Source: Spirochaetales bacterium (GTDB taxonomy: Bacteria > Spirochaetota > Spirochaetia > SZUA-6 > DRHE01). Taken from it: 15,798 bases of DNA. The position numbers were made by a program, and so were the translations under genes. The stretch is taken from the NCBI GenBank assembly GCA_023136785.1, contig JAGLQP010000009.1:1-15798 (forward strand), in the 5' to 3' direction. The notes beneath the pieces were generated by a model. That model ran no database searches. It was not told the DNA's origin and saw nothing but the letters and a program-made list of their open reading frames with translations. Positions 1 to 6,527 of this stretch are shown here, in pieces (position 1 is the stretch's first letter; every line of letters starts with the position of its first letter).

Positions 1-309
1 GGACTGTTGAATGCTCTTGATCTTCTCTTTGAGCTCATCAACGGAATCGACCATCGTTGTGACAAGACTGCGGATGAACGGATCACTTATCCGGTATACC
101 CGCTTGTTTCCCTGCACCTGGGAGGTCACGATTCCTCTGCGCTTCAACACGGCCAGATGCTGAGAAACCACCGGCTGGGATTGTTCCAGACAGCTCCACA
201 ACTCGGACACGCAGGTTTCCTCCCCCATCTCTATGGCGCAGAGAATCTTCAAACGCAGCGGGTGACCGCAGGCCTTCATCATGGCAGCCAATTCGTCTAT
301 TTTTGTCAT
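1..309 (-). CDS. ArsR-family transcriptional regulator, partial (3' end beyond left edge)
   Basis: The minus-strand frame opens with ATG at 309-307 and runs without a stop to position 1, giving the first 103 residues. The winged-helix fold of the ArsR/SmtB family is recognisable: a C-G-H-P-L-R-L-K-I-L-C start of helix 1-2, a recognition helix S-Q-P-V-V-S-Q-H-L-A-V-L-K (residues 44-56) and a beta-wing ending in N-K-R-V-Y-R-I. The segment around residues 32-46 aligns closely with E. coli ArsR (CVCDLCTALDQSQP as I remember it), but here reads CVSELWSCLEQSQP. Cys33 is kept, the other two arsenic ligands are Ser35 and Trp38, and an extra Cys40 is present. Cys14 and Cys24 are also present. The gene is divergent from the cysteine desulfurase-thiI operon, and a palindrome lies in its promoter. 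The family call is firm. The inducer is unknown; a thiol or sulfur signal is possible, but this is inference. The Shine-Dalgarno is poor (AGGA only 2 bases before ATG). Confidence 0.88.
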   Translation of the reverse strand, partial: MTKIDELAAMMKACGHPLRLKILCAIEMGEETCVSELWSCLEQSQPVVSQHLAVLKRRGIVTSQVQGNKRVYRISDPFIRSLVTTMVDSVDELKEKIKSIQQS

Positions 310-319
310 AATCCTATAT

Positions 320-348
320 AGAATAACCTGTTTATTATAAACCTGCAA
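320..348 (-). promoter_or_regulatory. Candidate promoter of the ArsR-family gene
   Basis: Read on the minus strand, a weak -35 TTGCAG (348-343) is followed after 17 bases by a -10 TATTCT (325-320), ending about 10 bases before the ATG. The -35 matches consensus at only three positions, so the call leans on spacing and on the palindrome filling the spacer. Confidence 0.35.
330..342. promoter_or_regulatory. 13-bp perfect palindrome, putative ArsR operator
   Basis: GTTTAT-T-ATAAAC has two perfect 6-bp arms around one central base. It lies in the spacer of the proposed arsR promoter and upstream of the divergent cysteine desulfurase promoter. ArsR-family repressors usually bind AT-rich inverted repeats overlapping their own promoter, so autoregulation fits. 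Binding is inferred. Confidence 0.5.
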
Positions 349-358
349 GCTCTCCACG

Positions 359-387
359 TTGATTCCCCTTTTCATTTTCACTATATT
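359..387 (+). promoter_or_regulatory. Promoter of the cysteine desulfurase-thiI operon
   Basis: TTGATT at 359-364 and TATATT at 382-387 are separated by exactly 17 bases. A start near position 394 would leave a leader of only about 11 bases. No clear Shine-Dalgarno precedes the ATG at 405, so initiation may be near-leaderless. Confidence 0.55.
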
Positions 388-404
388 CCCCCAAGATATC
401 AATC

Positions 405-1583
405 ATGAGCTCACTCTACCTCGACTGGGCCGCTTCGGCACCGCCGGATCCGGAAATTCAGGAACAGATTCTACAGGTATCTCGGACCTTGGTCGCCAAC
501 CCCTCCGCCGTCCACGGCGCGGGACGGGAAGCGGAAAAACTGCTCGACGACTGCCGGCAGCGGATGGCCAAGGTCCTTGGCTGTCGGGCCAAGGAGGTGG
601 TTTTCACCTCCGGTGGAACCGAATCGAACAACATGGTCCTGTTCTCCCTGCTGCACAAGAAGAGGGACCGGCGGATCGTAATCAGCGGAATCGAGCACCC
701 CTCGCTGTACCAACCCGCCCAGACCCTCAAACGCCTGGGCTTCGAGGTTGCACTGGTCCCGGCCGATGCATCGGGCAGGATCGATCCGAACCGTATTCTT
801 TCTTCTCTGGACGAAAGGACCGCGCTGGTGGCGGTGATGCTGGTAAACAACGAGACCGGGTCGATTCAGCCATTGGCGGAGATTTCCGAGGCTCTTCGGG
901 ATTTTCAAAACCGCAGTGGAAAAAAAATCCTGCTTCACACCGATGCTGTCCAGGGCTTTGGAAAGATCCCATTTCAGCCGGACCTGCTCGGCGTGGACAG
1001 CGCCGCTCTGAGCGCCCATAAGATCGGCGGGCCCAGGGGAGTGGGAGCCCTGTATGTCCGCACCGGAAGGATCCAAGAGTTTCTCTACTCCGGCGGCGGG
1101 CAGGAATCGGGCCTCCGGCCGGGAACGGAGAATCTTCCAGGTATCTATGGGTTTGTCCTTGCTTCGGAAAAGACCTGCCCGCGGGTGTCGGAGAATCACA
1201 GGCGGGCGGAAGCGGCGATGGGGTCCTTTATCGAGGAACTTAGAAGTTTGCCGGAGGTGATCCTGACCAACGGCGAACGCCTTGAGAAGGCGGGAGCCCC
1301 CTTCTCCCCGTACATCCTCAATTTCTCCATTCCTCCTCTGCCGGGAGAACTGCTCGTTCGGGTTTGCGAGGAGGAGGGGTTCCTCGTCTCTACGGGATCT
1401 GCCTGCTCCTCCAAGAAAAAGGATCGTTTTCGGGTGCTGGAGAATATGGGGATCTCTCAGGAGATTGCCTTCTCCGCCCTCCGCCTGTCCATAGGGCCCC
1501 GAGTCGCCGGTCTACAGCTCAGAGGGCTGGCAGCAGCGCTGAAGCGCCGGATTCCCGAGCTGCTGAAAATCTCCACGGGTTGA
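405..1583 (+). CDS. Cysteine desulfurase (NifS/IscS family, NifZ-like)
   Basis: A 392-residue PLP enzyme that removes sulfur from L-cysteine, giving alanine and an enzyme-bound persulfide. Visible landmarks are the N-terminal YLDWAAS motif, the FTSGGTESNN cofactor loop (around residue 70), H178-T-D180 near the PLP ring, the PLP lysine K206 in SAHKIGGPRG, and catalytic Cys334 in TGSACSS, the group I signature. Length is normal for the family. The start is chosen because the family motif begins five residues later. Only two bases separate its stop from the thiI ATG, so the pair is co-translated. B. subtilis has the same arrangement, where the dedicated desulfurase NifZ feeds ThiI for tRNA 4-thiouridine. 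By context this gene is more likely that partner than a general Fe-S cluster IscS, since no iscU-like scaffold is adjacent. Confidence 0.93.
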   Translation: MSSLYLDWAASAPPDPEIQEQILQVSRTLVANPSAVHGAGREAEKLLDDCRQRMAKVLGCRAKEVVFTSGGTESNNMVLFSLLHKKRDRRIVISGIEHPSLYQPAQTLKRLGFEVALVPADASGRIDPNRILSSLDERTALVAVMLVNNETGSIQPLAEISEALRDFQNRSGKKILLHTDAVQGFGKIPFQPDLLGVDSAALSAHKIGGPRGVGALYVRTGRIQEFLYSGGGQESGLRPGTENLPGIYGFVLASEKTCPRVSENHRRAEAAMGSFIEELRSLPEVILTNGERLEKAGAPFSPYILNFSIPPLPGELLVRVCEEEGFLVSTGSACSSKKKDRFRVLENMGISQEIAFSALRLSIGPRVAGLQLRGLAAALKRRIPELLKISTG

Positions 1584-1585
1584 AC

Positions 1586-2764
1586 ATGGACCGTCTCTAC
1601 CTGATCAAATATGGAGAACTTTCCCTGAAGGGGAAAAACCGTAAAGATTTTGAAAACCGGGTTCGCGATGATATCAGAATGAAGCTATCCGATCTGCCGA
1701 TCAAGTTTCGCAGAGATTGGGGACGCCTATACCTCTATCCTCCCCCCTCGGATCAGGCGCCCGATGCCAGCTGTAGAATCGAGAGCACCCTGGCTCATAC
1801 CTTCGGGATCGTCGGCTTTTCGAAAAGCTACGCCGTGGCCAAAAACATTGAGGAGATTCAAGGGGCAGCCTGCGCGCTGGCCGAAGGGTTGATGCGCAGC
1901 CGGGGCAAACGATTCAAGATCGAAGCCCGCCGATCTGACAAGAGCTTTCCCCACAGCTCCTACGATATATGCTGTATCCTCGGCGACCGTCTGCGCAGCC
2001 GTTTTCCCGAGCTGAAGGTGGACCTGAACCGCCCGGATTGGATCATGCAGGTCGAGGTCCGCAAGCGGGTATACGTGTACGGTTCGAGTGCAAAGGCTCC
2101 CGGGGGATTACCCCTGGGTGCGAGCGGCCGGGGGTTGCTGCTCCTCTCCGGAGGCATCGACTCACCCGTGGCCGGATACCTGATGGCCAAGAGAGGACTG
2201 GCCATGGACGCCGTGTACTTTCACACGCCCCCCTATACCTCGGAGCAGGCCAGAGAAAAAGTACAGCTTCTGGCGGGGATTCTCTCGAGCTATGCAACGG
2301 GATTGCGGCTGTGGATCGTACCCTTCACAGAGATCCAGCTTCGGATCAACAAAGCTGCTCACAAGGAAGCGACCACACTGCTGGTACGAGCCGCAATGCT
2401 GACGATCGCCGATCGCCTGGCTCATCTGCACGAGTATGATTGTCTTGTTACCGGAGAGAGTCTCGGCCAAGTGGCCAGCCAAACCGTGCAGAGCCTGCAC
2501 TTCACCGGCAGCTATACCGGAGTGCCCCTGTTTCGACCGCTGATCGGAATGGACAAAGCGGAGATCATCCAGCTGGCCCATGACATCGGCACCTTCGAGA
2601 CTTCCATTCTGCCCTATGAAGATTGCTGCACCCTCTTCGCCCCGGATCATCCCGTTGTTCGCCCGGAGATCAACAGAATGGTAAGCTCCTTCCGATCTCT
2701 CGGGCTCGAAGGTTCGATCGCGCAGGCGGTCGCTCAGACCACGGAAGAATCAGTCGCTGGATGA
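1586..2764 (+). CDS. thiI: tRNA 4-thiouridine synthase ThiI (no rhodanese domain)
   Basis: A 392-residue cytosolic tRNA sulfurtransferase that adenylates U8 of tRNA and installs sulfur; it can also contribute to thiamin thiazole synthesis in some bacteria. The N-terminal IKYGELSLKGKNR motif is the ThiI hallmark, followed by a THUMP tRNA-binding region and the PP-loop SGGIDS at residues 188-193. Cys347-Cys348 in the YEDCC motif correspond to the region of the conserved active-site cysteine (Cys344 in E. coli). The protein stops where E. coli ThiI would begin its rhodanese domain, as in Bacillus-type ThiI, which takes sulfur directly from an adjacent desulfurase. The frame is open further upstream inside the preceding gene, but the family motif starts at the ATG at 1586. 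Its 3' end overlaps the convergent zinc-ribbon gene by 15 bases. Confidence 0.94.
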   Translation: MDRLYLIKYGELSLKGKNRKDFENRVRDDIRMKLSDLPIKFRRDWGRLYLYPPPSDQAPDASCRIESTLAHTFGIVGFSKSYAVAKNIEEIQGAACALAEGLMRSRGKRFKIEARRSDKSFPHSSYDICCILGDRLRSRFPELKVDLNRPDWIMQVEVRKRVYVYGSSAKAPGGLPLGASGRGLLLLSGGIDSPVAGYLMAKRGLAMDAVYFHTPPYTSEQAREKVQLLAGILSSYATGLRLWIVPFTEIQLRINKAAHKEATTLLVRAAMLTIADRLAHLHEYDCLVTGESLGQVASQTVQSLHFTGSYTGVPLFRPLIGMDKAEIIQLAHDIGTFETSILPYEDCCTLFAPDHPVVRPEINRMVSSFRSLGLEGSIAQAVAQTTEESVAG

Positions 2765-3031
2765 GCCCTTCTTTTCGGTGGAGCTGGTCGTCGAGTCGCT
2801 TTTGCTTTCCTTGGACTTGGAAGAACCGTTTCCGCCGGTGACGGCGGGAGAGCGCTTGTAATCTGTTGTGTAGAAACCGCTTCCTTTGAAGATAATGCCC
2901 ATGCCGCCGCCGAACAACCGGCGCACGGATTTTCCGCACTTCGGGCAGATTTTGATCGGATCGTCGTTGATGTTCTGAAACTCTTCAAAACGATGTTCGC
3001 AGGATCTGCATTCATACTCGTAGGTGGGCAT
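2750..3031 (-). CDS. FmdB-family zinc-ribbon protein
   Basis: A 93-residue small protein of the FmdB/CxxC_CxxC_SSSS type. It starts with MPTYEYEC and has two CxxC pairs (Cys8/Cys11 and Cys29/Cys32) that would form one zinc ribbon, then a glycine-rich turn and a long Ser/Lys/Thr-rich disordered tail. The start is fixed by AGGAG ending six bases before the ATG at 3031; an in-frame TTG at 3037 sits on top of that Shine-Dalgarno and is not used here. The family was named from a putative formamidase/amide-operon regulator, but its actual role is not established. It converges on thiI and overlaps its last 15 bases. Confidence 0.88.
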   Translation of the reverse strand: MPTYEYECRSCEHRFEEFQNINDDPIKICPKCGKSVRRLFGGGMGIIFKGSGFYTTDYKRSPAVTGGNGSSKSKESKSDSTTSSTEKKGSSSD

Positions 3032-3067
3032 CTTCAACTCCTGAGTTATCCGGTTTTCCCAGCCGAC

Positions 3068-3096
3068 AATTTACTACAAATCCCGGCCGTAGACAA
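3068..3096 (-). promoter_or_regulatory. Candidate promoter of the zinc-ribbon gene
   Basis: On the minus strand, TTGTCT (3096-3091) and TAAATT (3073-3068) are spaced by 17 bases, each matching consensus at four of six positions. It lies about 37 bases before the start codon in the gap after the quinone-oxidoreductase gene. Confidence 0.35.
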
Positions 3097-3118
3097 CCCA
3101 AAAGCGTTGCGGGTCAAA

Positions 3119-3144
3119 GGCTCAAGCTGAAAACGAGTGAGTCC
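3119..3144 (-). terminator. Weak possible terminator after the ileS-qor unit
   Basis: On the minus strand GG-A-CTCA pairs with TGAG-CC around a 13-base loop, followed by only three Ts. It lies 17 bases after the stop of the last gene. The short stem, bulge and short T run make this a weak call, and read-through into the zinc-ribbon gene is possible. Confidence 0.25.
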
Positions 3145-3160
3145 GGCGGAGCTTCATCCT

Positions 3161-4129
3161 CTAGGGGAGGAGCAACACCTTGCCCGTGGTTTTTCGGGCC
3201 TCCAGCCGGCGATGAGCATCGGGGGCATCGGATAGCCTTAAGGTGTCGCCGATATGCAGACGAAGCTCTCCCTTTGACACCCAATCCAGAACCTCGGAAG
3301 CTCTTCTCTCGAGGCTTTCCCTGTCCGCGATGTAGTGAAACAGCGACGGCCGGGTCAGGTACAACGAGCCTTTTCTTCCCAGGATCGCCGGATCGAAGTC
3401 GGGAATCTTGCCGCTGGACTGACCGAAACTGACCAGGAATCCCCTCAGGGAAAGGCACTCCAGGCTCTTGAGGAATGTAGCCTGACCCACCGAATCGTAG
3501 ACCGCGTTCACCCCTTTACCGTCGGTCAGGGCTTTGACCTCGGATTCGAAATCCTTCTCGCTGTACAGGATCACCTCGTCGGCTCCCGCCTTACGGGCCA
3601 GCTCCGCCTTCTGTTCTGTTGACACCGTGGCTAAAACCCGGGCTCCCCGGCGCTTGGCGAGCTGAACGAGCAGCTGCCCCACCCCGCCGGCAGCGGCATG
3701 GACCAGCACCGCATCCCCCTTCTTGATCGGGTAGGTCTCCACGGCCAGGTAGTGGGCGGTCATGCCTTGGAGCATCGCCGCCGCGGCATCCCGGAAACCG
3801 ACAGCCTCCGGAAGCTTGACCAGCTTGTCCGCCGGCACCGCGGCGTACTCGGCGTAGGCTCCGCTAACTCCGACCCAGGCCACCCGGTCGCCGATCCGAA
3901 AGGGTTCGACCCCCGGGCCGAGTTGATCCACGGTTCCGGCCCCCTCCACACCCAAAACGTAGGGCAGCTCGACAGGATACAACCCGCTGCGTTGATAGAC
4001 ATCAATGAAGTTGACCCCGATAGCTTCCAGCTTTACGATTGCCTGACCCGCCGCGGCTTCCGGTACAACCACCTCGGTCAGGGCCATCACCTCGGGGCCC
4101 CCGTTTTTCTGTATCTGAATCGCTTTCAT
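3161..4129 (-). CDS. Zinc-free quinone oxidoreductase-like protein (MDR superfamily)
   Basis: A 322-residue NAD(P)H-dependent medium-chain dehydrogenase/reductase of the quinone oxidoreductase (zeta-crystallin) branch, probably a soluble cytosolic enzyme. An N-terminal GroES-like domain (about residues 1-120) contains the VNFIDVYQRSGLYP motif. The Rossmann domain carries the nucleotide-binding AAAGGVG at 145-151. The cysteine cluster of zinc-binding alcohol dehydrogenases is absent, as expected for this branch. Length is typical. It is the last gene of the minus-strand unit, 33 bases after hisF. It has no obvious link to histidine synthesis, and its substrate cannot be told from sequence. Confidence 0.88.
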   Translation of the reverse strand: MKAIQIQKNGGPEVMALTEVVVPEAAAGQAIVKLEAIGVNFIDVYQRSGLYPVELPYVLGVEGAGTVDQLGPGVEPFRIGDRVAWVGVSGAYAEYAAVPADKLVKLPEAVGFRDAAAAMLQGMTAHYLAVETYPIKKGDAVLVHAAAGGVGQLLVQLAKRRGARVLATVSTEQKAELARKAGADEVILYSEKDFESEVKALTDGKGVNAVYDSVGQATFLKSLECLSLRGFLVSFGQSSGKIPDFDPAILGRKGSLYLTRPSLFHYIADRESLERRASEVLDWVSKGELRLHIGDTLRLSDAPDAHRRLEARKTTGKVLLLP

Positions 4130-4162
4130 ACCCTCAAAAGTAATTCCAAAGCAGCGGGGGAA

Positions 4163-4939
4163 TCAAGTCGAATCGTCGAGCCGGACGGGGATATTCCGCT
4201 GGTGAAGGTAGCTCTTGATCTGTCCGATCGAATAGGTACCGAAATGTACCATAGAGGCGATCAAGGCGGCATCGGCCTTTCCCTCCACAAACACTTCCTG
4301 AAGGTGGCTCGGCTGCCCCGCTCCACCGGAAGCCACGACGGGGATACCGACGCTTTCGGAGATCAGGCGGGTCAGGGGCAGTTCGTAGCCACCCTGGCTG
4401 CCGTCGGCGTCGATGGAATTGAGCACAATCTCCCCTGCGCCCAGCTTTTCCGCCTGGCGGGCCCAGCCCAGTGCGTCGAGATCGGTCGCCACCCGACCTC
4501 CGTCGATGAACACCCGGTAACCGCTGGGCATGCTCGGATCCCGAGCGGCGTCCATGCCCAGGACCACGCACTGACTGCCGAATCGGGATGCCCCCTCGGT
4601 GATGATCCCAGGCTGCCGGACAGCCTGGGAGTTCACGCTGACCTTTTCGGCCCCGGCCAGTAAAACTTCCCGCATATCTTCCACCGAGCCGATGCCGCCG
4701 CCCACGGCGAAGGGAATGAAGATTACCCGGGCGACTCTTTCCACAACGTCGATAAAGATCTTCCGGCGCTGCGCCGAGGCGGTAATATCGTAGAAGGTCA
4801 GCTCGTCGACTCCCTGGTCGTAGTACTGTCGCGCCATATCTACCGGGTCGCCGACTTCGAGGTTGTCTTTGAATCGGACCCCCTTGGTGGTCCGCCCGTC
4901 CCGCACGTCGAGGCAGACGATGATGCGTTTCCCCAGCAT
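4163..4939 (-). CDS. hisF: Imidazole glycerol phosphate synthase, cyclase subunit HisF
   Basis: A 258-residue TIM-barrel subunit that combines ammonia from HisH with PRFAR to form imidazole glycerol phosphate and AICAR in histidine synthesis. The two catalytic aspartates are present: Asp11 in CLDVRDG and Asp130 in VLGMDA. Phosphate-binding glycine motifs FAVGGGI (near 78-84) and VASGGAG are intact, as is the IDADG motif. A purine-rich AGGGGAG ends one to two bases before the ATG, and only nine bases separate it from hisH, so the subunits are made together. All catalytic residues are intact, suggesting a functional enzyme. Confidence 0.95.
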   Translation of the reverse strand: MLGKRIIVCLDVRDGRTTKGVRFKDNLEVGDPVDMARQYYDQGVDELTFYDITASAQRRKIFIDVVERVARVIFIPFAVGGGIGSVEDMREVLLAGAEKVSVNSQAVRQPGIITEGASRFGSQCVVLGMDAARDPSMPSGYRVFIDGGRVATDLDALGWARQAEKLGAGEIVLNSIDADGSQGGYELPLTRLISESVGIPVVASGGAGQPSHLQEVFVEGKADAALIASMVHFGTYSIGQIKSYLHQRNIPVRLDDST

Positions 4940-4948
4940 GCTCCCCTC

Positions 4949-5566
4949 TCAAGGATCCCAGCGCAGGAAGTTTTTCAGCAGACTCAAACCATTGCTGCCG
5001 GATTTCTCCGGATGGAACTGACAGGCGACCAGGTTGTCCCGGGCCACCGCAGCGGCAAAATGTAGACCGTATTCGCATTCCCCGATCACCACCCGCTCGT
5101 CCTTCGGTATAGGATAGTAGGAGTGTACAAAGTAGAAAAAAGCGCCGTCGGCAAGGCCGGCGAACAGCGGGTGGGAACGGGCTTGGTACACCCGATTCCA
5201 TCCCATGTGGGGGACCTTTCTCCCCCCTTCGGATGAAAACCGCTCGACCCTCCCCGGCAGCAGGCCGAGACAGGCGGTACCCCGCTCCTCTGAAAGATCA
5301 AAGATGATCTGGCAGCCCAGACAGATGCCCAAGAGGGGACGCCCCCCACGCCAGAAGGCTTCGATGGCTTGACCCAATCCGGATGCGGAAAGTTCCTCCA
5401 TGGCAGCCCGAGCCTCCCCCACCCCCGGAACGATCAGCCGTCGGGCGGCGAGCACCTCCTCCGGACTGTCGGAGATTCGAAACTCCGCACCCAGGAAGCG
5501 CAGAGCCGTTTCAACGCTGCGCAGATTCCCGGACCCATAATCTACGACAATCAGAGGCTCGCTCAT
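4949..5566 (-). CDS. hisH: Imidazole glycerol phosphate synthase, glutaminase subunit HisH
   Basis: A 205-residue class I glutamine amidotransferase that releases ammonia for HisF. The N-terminal VVDYGSGNLRSV motif is typical. The catalytic triad is Cys82 (GICLGCQ), His185 and Glu187 (QFHPEKSG). The PGVG oxyanion-strand motif is at about 47-50. Its ATG overlaps the stop codon of the preceding lipoprotein gene (ATGA at 5566-5563), so translation is probably coupled. No other histidine genes are in view. Confidence 0.95.
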   Translation of the reverse strand: MSEPLIVVDYGSGNLRSVETALRFLGAEFRISDSPEEVLAARRLIVPGVGEARAAMEELSASGLGQAIEAFWRGGRPLLGICLGCQIIFDLSEERGTACLGLLPGRVERFSSEGGRKVPHMGWNRVYQARSHPLFAGLADGAFFYFVHSYYPIPKDERVVIGECEYGLHFAAAVARDNLVACQFHPEKSGSNGLSLLKNFLRWDP

Positions 5567-6516
5567 TGCGGCTGCCCATCGGCGGGAAAACCCTCGGGCA
5601 CGAGGGCTTGGAAAAAGGATGCGATCTCCGGGCTGGTCAGGCTGAGAGAATCGATGCGGGCCGAACCCTGCTCCACACGTATTCGCGCGGCCTTGAGTTT
5701 TCCTACCGGATCCTCAACCTCGGCCTTACGCAACCACAGGGTGAGCATCAGCCGCAGCAGCAATTCCACGGCCCGAAGGTTTTCCACCTCGGAGAGAAGA
5801 AACACCGCCTCCAGGTCGTAGCTGTCCTGCTCCGCTTCAGCGCTGATCCAGACCTGACGGATGGGGAGTTGTTGGGACAGCAGACCCGAGCCCAACGAAG
5901 CGGCCAGGCCGACGGGATCGGGAAAGTACAGGAAAATATCCGCAGTCTCGAGATCTTGGGCGGCTTCCGGCTGAAGCGGACCGACACCGGGAGATTGGAG
6001 TCGCTGCAGCATGAGCGCCGCAGCGGTCGGCGCACCCCGGGCAACAAACAGGACGCCCCGCTGAGGGACGGCAATCTGCAGACCCGAAGCAGCATTCCTC
6101 CAGTAGGTACGATACGACCAGTGGGAACCCGTGAAACCACGACCGGGGAACTTCGATAACAGTACCCGCTGCCAGGCAGGATCGAGATTGAGCTGCAGCG
6201 CCACCGAGGTGGGCGTTACCTCGCCCAGCGCGATCAGCGAGAACTCCGGCGCTCCGCCGGGGGAGAAGCGAATCTGAACGTAGGCACGGTGGATGCGGGT
6301 GGTGATTCTCTCGAGCTGCTCGGTCTCTGCTCCGGCTATCCGGGCCAGAGCCTCGAGCAAGCCGCGGGAGGAGGGATCGATCGATGCATACACCGATTCC
6401 GGGGACGCCGGGGGGAGCACCTCGATCCACTGGGACGCACCCCGGGAAGAGGGCAAAGTCGCGCAGGAAGCCAGAATCAGTGCAAGAAGAACGAACAGAC
6501 CTGGAAGGCGGCGCAT
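5563..6516 (-). CDS. Predicted lipoprotein of unknown function
   Basis: I do not recognise this 317-residue protein. The proposed start at 6516 gives MRR followed by a hydrophobic stretch and a lipobox I-L-A-S-C with the lipidated cysteine at residue 18, so it should be exported and anchored in a membrane. The frame is open upstream into the end of ileS, but a start at 6621 would place 35 polar residues before the signal peptide. No good Shine-Dalgarno precedes 6516; the ileS stop is 11 bases upstream, so re-initiation by coupled ribosomes is likely. The mature part has no transmembrane segment or motif I can name; it alternates leucine-rich and aromatic stretches without cysteines. It overlaps hisH by four bases. 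A secreted protein between ileS and hisH has no obvious functional link to either. Confidence 0.8.
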   Translation of the reverse strand: MRRLPGLFVLLALILASCATLPSSRGASQWIEVLPPASPESVYASIDPSSRGLLEALARIAGAETEQLERITTRIHRAYVQIRFSPGGAPEFSLIALGEVTPTSVALQLNLDPAWQRVLLSKFPGRGFTGSHWSYRTYWRNAASGLQIAVPQRGVLFVARGAPTAAALMLQRLQSPGVGPLQPEAAQDLETADIFLYFPDPVGLAASLGSGLLSQQLPIRQVWISAEAEQDSYDLEAVFLLSEVENLRAVELLLRLMLTLWLRKAEVEDPVGKLKAARIRVEQGSARIDSLSLTSPEIASFFQALVPEGFPADGQPQ

Positions 6517-6527
6517 TACGGCCGGGG

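Noticed and set aside
7..321. Open frame of 104 codons on the plus strand
   Set aside because: It is antisense to the ArsR-family gene, whose helix-turn-helix and cysteine segment are unmistakable on the minus strand.
1364..1585. N-terminal extension of thiI into the desulfurase gene
   Set aside because: The extra 74 codons are low-complexity and overlap another gene; the ThiI family motif begins at the ATG at 1586.
3698..4663. Open frame of about 320 codons on the plus strand across the qor-hisF junction
   Set aside because: Antisense shadow spanning two well-recognised minus-strand genes; no motif of its own.
4134..5201. Open frame of 355 codons on the minus strand overlapping hisF and hisH
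   Set aside because: Arg/Gly-rich out-of-frame shadow of the two histidine genes, which hold all catalytic residues in their own frames.
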